Shown: in pieces, positions 8,191 through 17,041 of the stretch
How the letters are laid out: each line of letters opens with the position of its first letter
Numbering within the stretch: position 1 is the first letter of the stretch
Origin: Halobaculum roseum
GTDB lineage: Archaea > Halobacteriota > Halobacteria > Halobacteriales > Haloferacaceae
DNA: 64,000 nucleotides
Reading direction: 5' to 3'
Assembly (NCBI RefSeq): GCF_019880245.1
Contig: NZ_CP082286.1
Span: 2,374,521 to 2,438,520 of the forward strand
The notes under the pieces: generated by a model
Databases searched by the model: none
Told to the model about the DNA's origin: nothing
Seen by the model: the letters and a program-made list of their open reading frames with translations, nothing else
Translations under genes and position numbers: made by a program

Positions 8191-9042
8191 TTACTTCCGC
8201 AGTTCCTTCACGCGCTGGATGTTCCACGCGAAGGACTTGCCGTCCTCCGTCGGCGTCTCCAGCACGAGCGGCACGTCGCGCAGGTCATCGTGGTTGACGA
8301 ACGCGCGCATGCCCTCCTCGCCGATGAGCCCCTCGCCGACGTGGGCGTGCTCGTCCTTGTTCGTCCCGCACTCGTGTTTGGAGTCGTTGAGGTGGACACA
8401 CCGGAGGTGCTCCAGCCCGACGACCTCGTCGAGCTCGGCGATCGTCTCCTCGACGCCCTCGGCCGTCGAGAGGTCGTAGCCCGCGGCGAACGCGTGGGCG
8501 GTGTCGAGACAGATGTCGAGGTCCTGCTCGGAGCGCTCCAGCACCGCCGCGAGGTGCTCGAAGTCGCCGCCGAGCTTCGTGCCCGAGCCGGCGTCCGATT
8601 CGACGAGGACGGTCACGCCGTCCGGGATGTCGAGTTCGTCCAGCGCGCTGGCTGCGTTGTCGAGGCCCTGCTCGACTCCGGCGCCGGTGTGGGCGCCCAG
8701 GTGGACGTTCACGTACGGGATGCCCAGCTTGTCGGCGGCGTCGACCTCCTTTTGCATCGAGTCGACGGACTTCTCGCGGAGGTCGTCCTTCGGCGTGCAG
8801 AGGTTCACGAGGTACGACGAGTGGATCACCCACGGGCCGACGCCGTGGTCGTCGCTGGCGGCGCGGAACCGCTCGGCCTCGTCGTCGTCGATGTTCGGGT
8901 CCTGCCACACCTGCGGGGAGTGGGTGAAGATCTGGCCGCAGTTGCCGCCGTCGTCGACCAGCGCGTCGACCGCGTTGTACGTGCCGCCGGCGATGGACTC
9001 GTGTGCCCCGACGCGCAGCGTCGGGTCGCTGTCTGCGCTCAT
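8191..9042 (-). CDS. nfo: endonuclease IV (AP endonuclease)
   Basis: 283 aa TIM-barrel enzyme that nicks DNA 5' to abasic sites in base-excision repair. The family landmarks are visible: [10 protein letters not shown] at the N-terminus, YVNVHLGAH (His ligands), [10 protein letters not shown] (Glu ligand), [14 protein letters not shown] (Asp/His ligands), [12 protein letters not shown] (His/Asp) and DEHAHVGEG. The length matches bacterial Nfo. The start at 9042 follows from the conserved N-terminus a few residues in. It is divergently arranged with the DUF4396 gene. The uracil-DNA glycosylase needed before it in the same pathway is encoded 5.3 kb away at 14354-14962. Confidence 0.95.
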   Translation of the reverse strand: MSADSDPTLRVGAHESIAGGTYNAVDALVDDGGNCGQIFTHSPQVWQDPNIDDDEAERFRAASDDHGVGPWVIHSSYLVNLCTPKDDLREKSVDSMQKEVDAADKLGIPYVNVHLGAHTGAGVEQGLDNAASALDELDIPDGVTVLVESDAGSGTKLGGDFEHLAAVLERSEQDLDICLDTAHAFAAGYDLSTAEGVEETIAELDEVVGLEHLRCVHLNDSKHECGTNKDEHAHVGEGLIGEEGMRAFVNHDDLRDVPLVLETPTEDGKSFAWNIQRVKELRK

Positions 9043-9188
9043 ACCCTCCGGTCACGAGGCGGGGGGCAAAGCGGCTTCGGAAGCGGCCGCCGCGTCGCGG
9101 CGGACCTCCGGGGGTCCCCCGTCGTCGCCAGCGACCACGCGGCCACCGCCCCTTTCCGTCCCAACGGCCTAGCCGACGGGCACACGCC

Positions 9189-9890
9189 ATGCAGGTCGAC
9201 ACGGTCGTCAGCCGCCTCGAACGCGCGTTCGAGCCCGCCCGCGAGCTGCTCGTTCCCCCGCTGTCGGACCCGCACGTGATGGGTGCGTGGGCCGTCGTCG
9301 TCGCGGTCTCGACGGCGGTGCTGCTGTGGGACCTCCGCGAGCGCAACGAGTCGATCCCGTCGCTGATGCGGGGCGTCTGGACGCTGACGGTGCTGTACTC
9401 CGGGCCGTTCGGGCTGGCGGTGTACTGGTACGCCGGCCGTACGCAGATCCCGCGCGATTCGCTCGCGCGACGCGGCTTCCGGTCGACGGCCCACTGCTAC
9501 TCCGGCTGCGGCGCCGGCGAGGTGACGGGTATCCTGCTGGCACAGGGGCTGCTCGGACTGGCGGTCGGCTGGGTCGCGGCGGCGACGTTCGGGTTCGCGT
9601 ACCTGTTCGGCTTCTCGTTGACGGTCGGACCCCTGATGCAGGAGGGCGTGGGACTCCGCGAGGCTGTCGCCGACGCGTTCTACAGCGAGACGCCGTCGAT
9701 CACGGTGATGGAGGTGGTCGCGATCGGCACGGACCTCCTGCTCGCGGCCGACGCGCACGTCGGCGACCTCCTGTTCTGGGGCGCGCTGGCGTTCTCGCTG
9801 TCGATCGGCTACCTCGCCGCGTACCCGGTGAACGTCGCGCTCGTCCGCGTCGGCGTCAAGGAGGGGATGGCGAACCCCGCGGAGCTGTAA
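9189..9890 (+). CDS. DUF4396 multi-pass membrane protein
   Basis: 233 aa with about six predicted membrane helices and the conserved segment STAHCYSGCGAGEVTG (about residues 98-113), which carries His and two Cys that could bind a metal. This is the DUF4396 signature; family members are often near copper or other metal-handling genes, but no such gene is next to this one. The start at 9189 gives a short amphipathic lead before the first helix (GAWAVVVAVSTAVLLW). It diverges from nfo and is followed by a separately promoted redoxin gene. Confidence 0.8.
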   Translation: MQVDTVVSRLERAFEPARELLVPPLSDPHVMGAWAVVVAVSTAVLLWDLRERNESIPSLMRGVWTLTVLYSGPFGLAVYWYAGRTQIPRDSLARRGFRSTAHCYSGCGAGEVTGILLAQGLLGLAVGWVAAATFGFAYLFGFSLTVGPLMQEGVGLREAVADAFYSETPSITVMEVVAIGTDLLLAADAHVGDLLFWGALAFSLSIGYLAAYPVNVALVRVGVKEGMANPAEL

Positions 9891-9992
9891 CGGGAGCCGA
9901 CGCCGCCCGCGACCCCGCCCGTCGCGCTCGATTATCACCCCCGACAGCGGGGACCGCACGCTTATTGACGTGACCGCCGTCCGGACCGCTAC

Positions 9993-10541
9993 ATGCCACG
10001 GTCGGATCCCGAGGATCGGCCGAGCGACCCGCTCGACGTGGGGGATCCCGCCCCCGAGTTCACCGCGACGCTCGTCACTCCCGAGGGGGAGACGCGGGAG
10101 GCGTCGCTCTCGGAGTTGCTCGACAGGCCCGTCCTCCTCAGTTTCTACACCGTCGACTTCAGCCCCGACTGCATCGAGGAGTGGTGCGCCTTCCGCGACT
10201 TCGACTGGTTCGCCTCCGGCGAGGAGGTGAACGTCGTCGGCGTCTCGAAGTCCGGCCCGCGCCTGCATCGCCAGTTCATCGACCGCCTGGATCTGGGCTT
10301 CCCGCTGTACGCCGACACCGACCTCGCGATCTCGGAGACGTTCGGCGTCGCCTACCGGACGTTCGGGGTGTTCCGCCGCTCGCGCCGCTCGTGTTTCCTC
10401 ATCGACGAGGACGGCGAGATCCGCTACCGTTGGCTCGGCGAGCACTGGCTCGACCCGACGCGCGACACGCCGCCCGTCGCGGAACTCCACGAGGCGGTGC
10501 GGGCGGAACTGGGCGACGAGCCCGAGACGTTCGGCTTCTGA
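9993..10541 (+). CDS. peroxiredoxin-like (AhpC/TSA, BCP type) protein
   Basis: 182 aa thioredoxin-fold protein. The motif FYTVDFSPDCIEEWCAF places a probable peroxidatic Cys at 60 and a second Cys at 65, the spacing seen in BCP-type 1-/2-Cys peroxiredoxins. FPLYADTDLAISETFGV and FLIDEDGEIRYRW are typical of the fold. It likely reduces peroxides using thioredoxin (a thioredoxin gene lies at 17042-17308). The normal TxxC is SPDC here, so catalytic type is not certain. A cttattga TATA-like box ~28 nt before the ATG indicates its own leaderless promoter. Confidence 0.85.
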   Translation: MPRSDPEDRPSDPLDVGDPAPEFTATLVTPEGETREASLSELLDRPVLLSFYTVDFSPDCIEEWCAFRDFDWFASGEEVNVVGVSKSGPRLHRQFIDRLDLGFPLYADTDLAISETFGVAYRTFGVFRRSRRSCFLIDEDGEIRYRWLGEHWLDPTRDTPPVAELHEAVRAELGDEPETFGF

Positions 10542-10572
10542 CCCGACCGGGTGCTCGCCGTCGGCGCCGCCG

Positions 10573-11445
10573 TCAGCGACTCCCGGGCCGCTCGCGCACC
10601 CAGTCGTCCGATCGGTACTTCTCGTCGGCGATCTCCTCCGCCCGCGCCAGTTCCGCGTCGGTCCATTCGCCCGCCTCGGCGTCGGCCCACCCCGCCAGCG
10701 ACTCCTCGAAGGCGGCGACGGCGTCCCCCCGCGTCGCGTCCGCGTAGTCCGTGATCCCGCCGACGCGCTCGGCGAACCGCTCCTCGCCCACGCCGTGGTC
10801 GCGGAAGACCGCCAGGTGCTCGCGGGGCTTCGCGTCGAACGTCACCGAGCCGTGCTGGATGACGCTCTCGTCGCGTCGGTACTGGGCGTTGCCCGAGAGC
10901 TTCCGGCCGGCGCCGCCGTCGGCGCACACGTCGTGGGCCGGGTGGAGCCCCCGGAGGTAGCAGGCGGGCCGATAGATCGCGGGGCGCTCCTCGTCGGCGT
11001 AGTCGGCGTCGACGCCGAGGGCCCGGAAGGCGGACAGCACCGGCTCACACAGCAGGTGGTAGGCGTCGAGCAACTTCCCGGGCAGCTCCTCGGCGGGCGC
11101 CGTGATCGAGTAGGAGATGTCGCCGTCGCGGTCGTGGTAGATGCCCCCGCCGCCGGTCTGGCGGCGCGTCACGTCGACGCCCGCGTCGGCGCAGTGGTCC
11201 CAGTCGACCGACTCGGGGTCCTGGGCGTACCCCATCGAGAGACAGGAGGGCTCCCAGCGGTACACGCGGACCGTCCGCGGGCCGCCGTCGGCGGCGGTCT
11301 CGGCGGCGACCTCGTCGAGCGCCATGTTCAGCGGACCGGGGCGCGCCTCCTCGCGGATCAGCCGCCACTCGCGGTCGGCGAGTGGGCCGGCGGCGCCGTC
11401 GCCCGTCCCCGCGTCGGCGTCGGCGTCGGCGTCCGTGTCGCTCAT
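10573..11445 (-). CDS. lipoate-protein ligase A family protein
   Basis: 290 aa of the biotin/lipoate A/B ligase fold. The substrate loop RRQTGGGGIYHD and the lysine in GRKLSGNAQYRR are present, so attachment of lipoate (or octanoate transfer) to E2 or GcvH lysines is likely. The N-terminal ~22 residues are an Asp/Ala repeat (DADADADA). The C-terminal ~40 residues are an acidic helical extension (AELARAEEIADEKYRSDDW) that may act as the accessory domain. Whether it ligates free lipoate or transfers from another carrier cannot be decided from sequence. It is divergent from rio2 across a 339-bp region holding a dispersed repeat. Confidence 0.88.
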   Translation of the reverse strand: MSDTDADADADAGTGDGAAGPLADREWRLIREEARPGPLNMALDEVAAETAADGGPRTVRVYRWEPSCLSMGYAQDPESVDWDHCADAGVDVTRRQTGGGGIYHDRDGDISYSITAPAEELPGKLLDAYHLLCEPVLSAFRALGVDADYADEERPAIYRPACYLRGLHPAHDVCADGGAGRKLSGNAQYRRDESVIQHGSVTFDAKPREHLAVFRDHGVGEERFAERVGGITDYADATRGDAVAAFEESLAGWADAEAGEWTDAELARAEEIADEKYRSDDWVRERPGSR

Positions 11446-11555
11446 ACCCGCGATCCGTCGCCGCGAGTGAAAGAGCCGCCGGTCGTCCGCGCCGGGCGGC
11501 CCCGGTTCGCGCGCACACCGAGCAGACGGCCGCGACGCTCGACGGGACAGCCGCC

Positions 11556-11684
11556 GGGTGGGACTGAAAGGGGCCGCGACGCTCGGGGAAGGCGCGGACC
11601 GACAAGCACCGCAGGGGAGCGACCTGATGGGAGCGAGCCAGGGAGCGCAGCGGCCGCACCGACCCGAGCGTCGCGGGGGCTTTC
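11556..11684 (-). repeat. dispersed fold-back element, copy 2
   Basis: Inverted copy of the element at 455-566. Read on the minus strand it starts gaaagccccc (11684) and ends ggcccctttcagtcccaccc (about 11556). Arms 11574-11587 and 11663-11676 are perfect 14-bp reverse complements with a different sequence from copies 1 and 3. It sits between the divergent lplA-like and rio2 genes. The remainder of the 339-bp gap (11446-11784) holds only the rio2 promoter region. Confidence 0.75.
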
Positions 11685-11784
11685 GAACCGTTCCGGTCCG
11701 ACCTCACACCGACGATCCCGTGCACACCCGCCGCTCAGGATCGCCGCGAACCCCTTTTCACCTCGCGGCGACGACACACGGGTA

Positions 11785-12708
11785 ATGGTCGGAAACGTCG
11801 CCGAGACGATGGCCGAACTCGAGCCCGAGGACTTCTATCTCCTCTCGGGCGTCGAGCAGGGCATGCGCTTCTCGGAGTGGGTCAACGTCGAGAAGATCCC
11901 GGAGTACGCCGGGCTCTCCGAGGAGAACGCCGAGTACCGGATCGACCGGTGTGCCGATCGCGACCTCATCCGGCGCAAGACGATCCAGTACGAGGGGTAC
12001 CAGCTCACCTTCGAGGGGTACGACGCGCTGGCGCTGCACACGTTCGCGGAGCGCGAGACGGTCACGGGGATGGGGTCGTCCCTGGGCGTCGGCAAGGAAA
12101 GCGACGTGTACGAGGTGGAGACGTACCGCCCGATGGCGCTGAAGTTCCACCGCGAGGGGTACACGAACTTCCGCGAAGTGAACAAGGAGCGCGACTACAC
12201 CGCCGACAACAACCACGTCTCCTGGCAGTACACCGCGCGCAAGGCCGCCGAGCGCGAGTACGGCGCGCTGGAGGACCTGTACCCCCAGGTGTCGGTTCCC
12301 CGGCCGATCGACCACAACCGCCACGCGATCGTGATGGAGAAGCTCCCCGGCCCGGAGCTGGCGAACGCGAAGCTCCGATCCGAGCAGGCGGTGGGGGTGC
12401 TCGATCTGGTGCTCCGGGAGATGGATCTGGCCTACCGCGCGGGCTACGTCCACGCCGACATCTCCGAGTACAACGTCGCCGTCAGCGACGACGGGATCGT
12501 GATCTTCGACTGGCCCCAGTCGGTCGAGACGGACCACGAGAACGCCGACGAACTGCTCGCGCGCGACGTGGGCAACATCGTGAGCTACTTCGGCCGGAAG
12601 TACCCGAGCGAGACGCCCGACGTCGACGCCGACGCGGTCGCCGACGCGATCGTCGACGGCGAGTTCGAGTCGGTGCGCGCCTTCGCCGGGTCGGAGCCGG
12701 AAGCGTAG
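11785..12708 (+). CDS. rio2: Rio2 family serine/threonine kinase/ATPase
   Basis: 307 aa. An N-terminal winged-helix domain (about 1-90) precedes the RIO kinase domain. The ATP-loop is SLGVGKESDVYEV, the catalytic loop HADISEYNV is near residue 223, and IFDWPQ near residue 240 replaces the DFG motif, all as in archaeal Rio2. It acts in late maturation of the small ribosomal subunit, as a cytosolic ATPase releasing from pre-40S/30S particles. A long open frame extends upstream but the family N-terminus MVGNVAETMAELEPEDFYLL fixes the ATG at 11785. It is followed by rpl15e, so ribosome biogenesis and ribosomal protein genes are adjacent. Confidence 0.95.
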   Translation: MVGNVAETMAELEPEDFYLLSGVEQGMRFSEWVNVEKIPEYAGLSEENAEYRIDRCADRDLIRRKTIQYEGYQLTFEGYDALALHTFAERETVTGMGSSLGVGKESDVYEVETYRPMALKFHREGYTNFREVNKERDYTADNNHVSWQYTARKAAEREYGALEDLYPQVSVPRPIDHNRHAIVMEKLPGPELANAKLRSEQAVGVLDLVLREMDLAYRAGYVHADISEYNVAVSDDGIVIFDWPQSVETDHENADELLARDVGNIVSYFGRKYPSETPDVDADAVADAIVDGEFESVRAFAGSEPEA

Positions 12709-12785
12709 GCACGAGGGGGTCGCCTCCGCCGGTCCCAGCGGGTTCGCAGTGTGACCGGTCCGCACAGTGACGAGCCGAAACGGAG

Positions 12786-12924
12786 CCCTTACAAGCGCCT
12801 GTCCGGAACTACTGGTAACTCGCTGGCAGGTGGGCCGCCAGTGGGCACCCGGTACGCCGGGACGAAATGTGACCGCTCGGGGTTCCCGACGCGGTTGAAT
12901 CGCAAGCGCCCGCGGAGACCACCA
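12786..12924 (+). promoter_or_regulatory. candidate promoter and structured leader of rpl15e
   Basis: A cccttacaag TATA-like box (12786-12795) would start a transcript with a ~110-nt leader, unusual beside the leaderless genes around it. Two small hairpins lie in it: ctggc/gccag (12823-12827/12837-12841) and cccgg/ccggg (12848-12852/12857-12861). A weaker TATA-like gttgaat ~28 nt before the ATG would instead give a leaderless mRNA, so the leader is tentative. Confidence 0.3.
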
Positions 12925-13515
12925 ATGGCACGAAGCTTCTACTCCCACATCAAGGAAGCCTGGCGGAACCAGGACGAGGGCAAGCTCGCGGAACTGCAGT
13001 GGCAGCGCAAGCAGGAGTGGCGCGACGAGGGCGCCATCGTCCGGATCGACCGGCCGACCCGCCTCGACAAGGCGCGCGAACTCGGCTACAAGGCCAAGCA
13101 GGGCGTCGTGATGGCGCGCGTCTCCGTCCGCAAGGGCGGCGCGCGCAAGCAGCGCCACAAGGCCGGCCGCCGAACGAAGCGCCAGGGCGTCAACCGCATC
13201 GGTCGCCGGAAGTCCATCCAGCGCATCGGCGAGGAGCGCGTCTCGCGGAAGTACCCGAACCTCCGCGTGCTCGCCTCCTACCCGGTGGGCCAGGACGGCT
13301 CCCAGAAGTGGACCGAAGTGATCCTCGTCGACCCCGAACATCCCGCGATCCAGAACGACGACGAACTCAACTGGATCTGCGACGACTCCCAGAAGGGCCG
13401 CGCGTTCCGCGGCCTCACGAACGCCGGCAAGCGCAACCGCGGCCTGAGCCAGCGCGGCAAGGGCACCGAGAAGACCCGCCCGTCGGTGTCGCGCGGCGAC
13501 CGCGGCGGAAAGTAA
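12925..13515 (+). CDS. rpl15e: 50S ribosomal protein L15e
   Basis: 196 aa, the usual archaeal length. It is a basic protein of the large subunit core, with MARSFYSHIKEAW at the N-terminus, VRKGGARKQRHKAGRR and KSIQRIGEERVSRKYPNLRVLASY in the middle, and GRAFRGLTNAGKRNRGL near the C-terminus, all characteristic of L15e. It is unusually Lys/Arg-rich among the acidic proteins here, as expected for an rRNA-binding protein. The ATG at 12925 is fixed by the family N-terminus; an in-frame ATG 58 codons upstream gives no homologous sequence. It lies 216 nt downstream of rio2 with its own probable promoter. Confidence 0.97.
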   Translation: MARSFYSHIKEAWRNQDEGKLAELQWQRKQEWRDEGAIVRIDRPTRLDKARELGYKAKQGVVMARVSVRKGGARKQRHKAGRRTKRQGVNRIGRRKSIQRIGEERVSRKYPNLRVLASYPVGQDGSQKWTEVILVDPEHPAIQNDDELNWICDDSQKGRAFRGLTNAGKRNRGLSQRGKGTEKTRPSVSRGDRGGK

Positions 13516-13635
13516 CGTCGCCCGCACCCCCGAGACCGAACTCGAACTTTTCGCCGACGCTACCCAGACAGCGGCAGCCACATCGAAGCCGGACCCGAGG
13601 AAGTGCTAAGGGCGTCTGTCTCCGAGCACCGCTCG

Positions 13636-14322
13636 ATGCAGCCAGCGGACCGACCGGCCTCGACCGCCGACTGGCGCGCGTTCGTCTCCACGCTCCGTCG
13701 TCAGTACCGTGCGGCACGCACGCGGACGACGCTGACGGTCGTCGCGCTCACGTCGACGGTGTTTCTCCTGCAGGTGGTCGCGGCGTGGGCCACGGGAGCG
13801 CCGTCGGTGCGGGCGCTGACGGCGCTGCTGTACCTCGAAGGGGGCGACGCGGTGTTCCTCCTCTCGCCGTTCCTGCACCGGGGCGTCCCCCACTTCCTCA
13901 CGAACGTGCTCGTCCTGCTCGTGCTCGCACCGCAGGAGCGGCACTTCTCCCCCGGCGGCTACTGGCTCTTTCTGGTCGCGGGGGCGACGCTCGCGCTCGG
14001 CGTCGGCTACGCGGTGCTGCTCGCGTACAGTCCGGCATCGAACGTCGCCGTCTACGGGATCAGCGGGCTCGGCTACGCGCTCGGGGGGTTCGCGTTGACG
14101 CGGGCGGTCGGGCGCACGGACGACCTCTCCGAGTTGGACCTCCTCGCCGCTGTGATCGGCGGCTCGTCGGTCCTCACGGTCGCGGTCGACCTCCTCACGA
14201 ACCTCCCTGGGGCCCCCGCGGCGGTGAACGGCGGCCATCTCTCGGGGCTCGTGTTCGGCCTGCTGGTCGGCGCGCTGTGGCGCGGGACGCCCGGCGTGTC
14301 GGGAACCGAAGACGAGTCGTAG
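13636..14322 (+). CDS. rhomboid family intramembrane serine protease
   Basis: 228 aa with about six membrane helices. Catalytic Ser143 lies in GISGLGYALGG (the family GxSG), the partner His201 is in NGGHLSGLVFG, and H86/N90 appear in PHFLTN. Together these are the rhomboid active site, so cleavage of transmembrane substrates in the cell membrane is expected. The first ~30 residues are a positively charged cytosolic segment. The ATG at 13636 is chosen over a GTG at 13603 because a tgctaaggg TATA-like box lies ~28 nt before it. The next gene (uracil-DNA glycosylase) is convergent. Confidence 0.9.
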   Translation: MQPADRPASTADWRAFVSTLRRQYRAARTRTTLTVVALTSTVFLLQVVAAWATGAPSVRALTALLYLEGGDAVFLLSPFLHRGVPHFLTNVLVLLVLAPQERHFSPGGYWLFLVAGATLALGVGYAVLLAYSPASNVAVYGISGLGYALGGFALTRAVGRTDDLSELDLLAAVIGGSSVLTVAVDLLTNLPGAPAAVNGGHLSGLVFGLLVGALWRGTPGVSGTEDES

Positions 14323-14353
14323 GCTCCCGCAGCGCTCGGCGTCGCCGACGCGC

Positions 14354-14962
14354 TCAGTAGTCCCCCAGGGAGGATTGCCCGCCCGACTCCCCGTCCGCCA
14401 GCCCCGCAAGCTCAGCCGCCGTCCGGATCGTCTCCTCGAACGCGTCGGCCTGACTCCGGTCGTACAGCGTCGCGGCCGGGTGGAGACACACCAGCAAGCG
14501 GACCGCTGCGTCGCCGACGCGGGCGTCGAACACCTCGCCGGCCTCCTTCGTCACGGCGACCGAGCGTCCGAGGAGGTGCTGGGAGGGGACCTTCCCGAGC
14601 GTGACGACGAGCTCGGGGTCGGCGCGCGCGAGTTCCTCGGCGAGGTAGCCGCGACAGTTGTCCAGCTCCTCGCTGTGGGGGTCGCGGTTGTCCGGCGGCC
14701 GGCAGCGCACGCAGTTCGTGATGCGAACGTCGGCGCGCGCGAGCCCGACGTCGCGCAGCGCGTCGTCCAGCACCGTCCCCGAGCGGCCGACGAACGGCTC
14801 GCCCTCCTCGTCTTCGTTCGCTCCCGGCGCCTCGCCGACGAACACGAGGTCGGCGTCGGTCGGGCCGGTGCCGTTGACGATCCGCGATCGCGACTCCACG
14901 AGCGCCGGACAGCGCTCGCAGTCGGACACGCACAGGTCCGCGTCCAGCGACTGCTCGCTCAT
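14354..14962 (-). CDS. uracil-DNA glycosylase, family 4 type (Fe-S)
   Basis: 202 aa. It removes uracil from deaminated DNA. Motif 1 VGEAPGANEDEEGEPFVGRSG and the HPAA motif are present. Four cysteines that can ligate the 4Fe-4S cluster of families 4/5 appear as CERC near the N-terminus and in the ITNCVRCRPP region. The acidic C-terminal tail is not conserved. Together with nfo at 8191-9042 it provides the first two steps of base-excision repair. The start at 14962 leads directly into conserved sequence. It is 30 nt upstream, in transcription order downstream, of the DUF99 gene on the same strand. Confidence 0.92.
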   Translation of the reverse strand: MSEQSLDADLCVSDCERCPALVESRSRIVNGTGPTDADLVFVGEAPGANEDEEGEPFVGRSGTVLDDALRDVGLARADVRITNCVRCRPPDNRDPHSEELDNCRGYLAEELARADPELVVTLGKVPSQHLLGRSVAVTKEAGEVFDARVGDAAVRLLVCLHPAATLYDRSQADAFEETIRTAAELAGLADGESGGQSSLGDY

Positions 14963-14992
14963 ACGCGAACGCGACCCGCCGCGGAGGTAAAC

Positions 14993-15688
14993 TTACCCGT
15001 CTCGGGCCTCGTCCGGCGCCGAGTCCGGCGCCGAGTCCGGCGCGCCACCCGACACGGTCCCCGTCCGGCGCTCGACGTACGACCGTCCGGCGCGTGCCGC
15101 GAGCCGGGCGACCCGAAGCGGCTCCGGACGACCCTGCCCGTCCGGGGTGTGTGCGGCGACGACCTGCGCGGCAGTCCCGGCGTCGACGCCGACGGAGCGA
15201 AGCCAGAGGTCGGGGTCGTCACCCGGCTCGTCGCCCGCCCGCTCGCCGCGAGTCGCCTCGCCGTCGAGGCGGATCGGTTCGCGCTCGGGAAGCGACCCGT
15301 AGACGGCCAGCCGACGGTCGAGTGCCTCGCCGGCGAAGTGCTCGCGCAGATGCGGCTCCAGCCCCGTGCTGGCCTCGAACGAGACCGCGACGACGGGCTG
15401 ATCGGCCGCCTCGTGCACCCGGCGGAGGTCGATCAGGTTGAACCACGCGGGGGCGACGCCCGCGATCAGCACGGTGCGGGCGTCCGGCCGGTCCAAACGG
15501 TCGAGGCAGTCGACGACGGCGGCGGTCGCGTCGCTGCCGCCCACGGTACACGTCGAGAACGAGAGTCCGTCGACCACGCGGTCCCCGCGGACGACCGCCG
15601 CCGCGACCGTCGCGCGCGCCGGCGGGTCGGCGTCCGACCGGCCGTCGGCCGAGACGGCGACGCCGATGGCGCGGGTTCCGGAGGTCAC
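14993..15688 (-). CDS. DUF99 family protein (UPF0215)
   Basis: 231 aa from a GTG start. The family core is clear: SGTRAIGVA at the N-terminus, VVRGDRVVDGLSFSTCTVGGSDAT, RTVLIAGVAPAWFNLIDLRRVHE and PVVAVSFEASTGLEP. DUF99 proteins are predicted nuclease-like proteins of archaea with a structure resembling endonuclease V, but the activity is not established. The GTG at 15688 is the closest start to the conserved segment; no ATG is available in frame. The C-terminus carries a short Asp-Ser-Ala-Pro repeat. Location next to a uracil-DNA glycosylase is compatible with a role in repair of deaminated bases. Confidence 0.88.
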   Translation of the reverse strand: MTSGTRAIGVAVSADGRSDADPPARATVAAAVVRGDRVVDGLSFSTCTVGGSDATAAVVDCLDRLDRPDARTVLIAGVAPAWFNLIDLRRVHEAADQPVVAVSFEASTGLEPHLREHFAGEALDRRLAVYGSLPEREPIRLDGEATRGERAGDEPGDDPDLWLRSVGVDAGTAAQVVAAHTPDGQGRPEPLRVARLAARAGRSYVERRTGTVSGGAPDSAPDSAPDEARDG

Positions 15689-15749
15689 GAGGTGGTGCGA
15701 GAGTGAGTGCGATGGCGCGATGCGGTGACGTCCGACGAACGCAGCCCCG

Positions 15750-15920
15750 TCAGTCCTTGATCTGCTCGAGCTTGTCGAGGAGTTCGTCGTTCGAGGCTTC
15801 GAACTCGAACTCGACGTCGCCGTCGTGGTCGGCCTCGCCGCCGCCGACGGTGTCCTGGTCGAGATCCGAATCGAGCTGCTGGTTCTCCTGTTCGGATTCG
15901 TCGTAGCTTCCGAAGCCCAT
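15750..15920 (-). CDS. DUF5786-like small acidic protein
   Basis: 56 aa, MGFGSYDESEQENQ at the N-terminus, then an Asp/Glu-rich middle and an amphipathic C-terminal helix (ASNDELLDKLEQIKD). I recognise it as a small haloarchaeal family (DUF5786) of unknown role. An aaatattt TATA box ~28-30 nt upstream of the ATG is among the clearest promoters in the window, suggesting strong leaderless expression. It lies between DUF99 and the divergent MBL hydrolase gene. Confidence 0.8.
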   Translation of the reverse strand: MGFGSYDESEQENQQLDSDLDQDTVGGGEADHDGDVEFEFEASNDELLDKLEQIKD

Positions 15921-16072
15921 ACCGTGTGTACGTAGCCGGTACCGACAGAAATATTTGTGGGCCGGCGGAGGTCGGTCGACGGGACGAACACGCGACGACG
16001 GCCCGACGGACGCGCGGCCGCGTCGCTGCCGCGGCAGGTCGGCTTTTACGCGCGGCTCCCCAGTGCCCGGAC

Positions 16073-16699
16073 ATGGACGCGGTCAACGTCACGGCCGACG
16101 CCGATGAGTTCACCTGCAACGCGTACTTCGTCGACGGCGCGGCGTCGACGCTCGTCGACGCGGGGACGATGCCCGGCGTCGTCGACGTGGTGGCCGAGCA
16201 CGCCGATGACCTCGACCGGGTGATCCTCACCCACCAACACCACGACCACGTGGGCGAGTTGGACGCCGTGCTCGACGCGTTCGACGCCGAGCTGTACGCG
16301 TACGGCGACCACCCGCGCCGCGATCACGCGCTCGCCGACGGCGACGAGGTCGCGATCGGCGACGAGACGGCCGAGGTCGTCTACACGCCCGGCCACGCCG
16401 CCGACCACGTCTCGCTGGTCGCCGAGACCGCGCTGTTCTCCGGCGACGTGGTCGTGTACAACGACGGCGCCTTCGACGACGGCTCGTTCGGTCGAACCGA
16501 CATGGCCGGCCAGTCGCGCGAGCGCCTCGTCGAGAGCCTTCGAGAGCTTCTCGATCGGCTCCCAGACTCCGTCGAGTCGATGTACGCGGGCCACGGCGAC
16601 GCGTTCCACGCCGACCCCGGCGGCGACTCCGTGCGCGACGTGATCGAGCGGGCGCTCGCGCGTGCCGAGCGCCGCGAGCCGAAGTATCCGGAGGAGTAG
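16073..16699 (+). CDS. metallo-beta-lactamase fold hydrolase
   Basis: 208 aa, a glyoxalase-II-like size. Metal ligands are visible: HQHHDH (about 54-59) matching HxHxDH, a His in TPGHAADHVSL, an Asp in FSGDVVV and a His in MYAGHGD. The substrate cannot be named; thioester or lactone hydrolysis is typical of the group. The ATG at 16073 is supported by a ggcttttacgcg TATA-like box about 27 nt upstream and by MDAVNVTADADEFTCNAYFVDG, the usual short lead into this fold. It diverges from the DUF5786 gene and converges with rpl40e. Confidence 0.88.
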   Translation: MDAVNVTADADEFTCNAYFVDGAASTLVDAGTMPGVVDVVAEHADDLDRVILTHQHHDHVGELDAVLDAFDAELYAYGDHPRRDHALADGDEVAIGDETAEVVYTPGHAADHVSLVAETALFSGDVVVYNDGAFDDGSFGRTDMAGQSRERLVESLRELLDRLPDSVESMYAGHGDAFHADPGGDSVRDVIERALARAERREPKYPEE

Positions 16700-16816
16700 G
16701 GCGCGGTCGACGGCGGCTGCGGGGACCGGGGAGCCGCGTCCGGCGCCGCTGTCGCTGGCGACGCTGCGGGCCGAAACAGAAGACGGTGTCCGCGGGCGCG
16801 ACGGCGACCCGCGACG

Positions 16817-16966
16817 TTATGCGGTCCGCGGCTCCTTCGCCTTGGGGCGGAGGTTCCCGTAGCCGCACTTGCGACAGTTCTCCGCGCGCTGGGGGTTGCG
16901 AGCGTTGCACCGCATGCAGATGAGCTTGTTGAGCGTGCGGCGCTCGGCCGCGTCGAATTGAGCCAT
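16817..16966 (-). CDS. rpl40e: 50S ribosomal protein L40e
   Basis: 49 aa, matching the archaeal L40e length. It has a C4 zinc finger: C17/C20 (ICMRC) and C31/C34 (CRKC), with [20 protein letters not shown] and [15 protein letters not shown] as the family core. It is a small basic protein of the large ribosomal subunit. The gene is only 150 nt and is easily missed. It is followed on the opposite side by the thioredoxin gene on the same strand, 75 nt upstream. Confidence 0.95.
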   Translation of the reverse strand: MAQFDAAERRTLNKLICMRCNARNPQRAENCRKCGYGNLRPKAKEPRTA

Positions 16967-17041
16967 ACGTGTGGGAAGCGGCGCCGTGCGTGTTAACGGT
17001 TGCGAGTCGGATCCGGGCCGTCGCTGCGACGTGCGGGGGCC

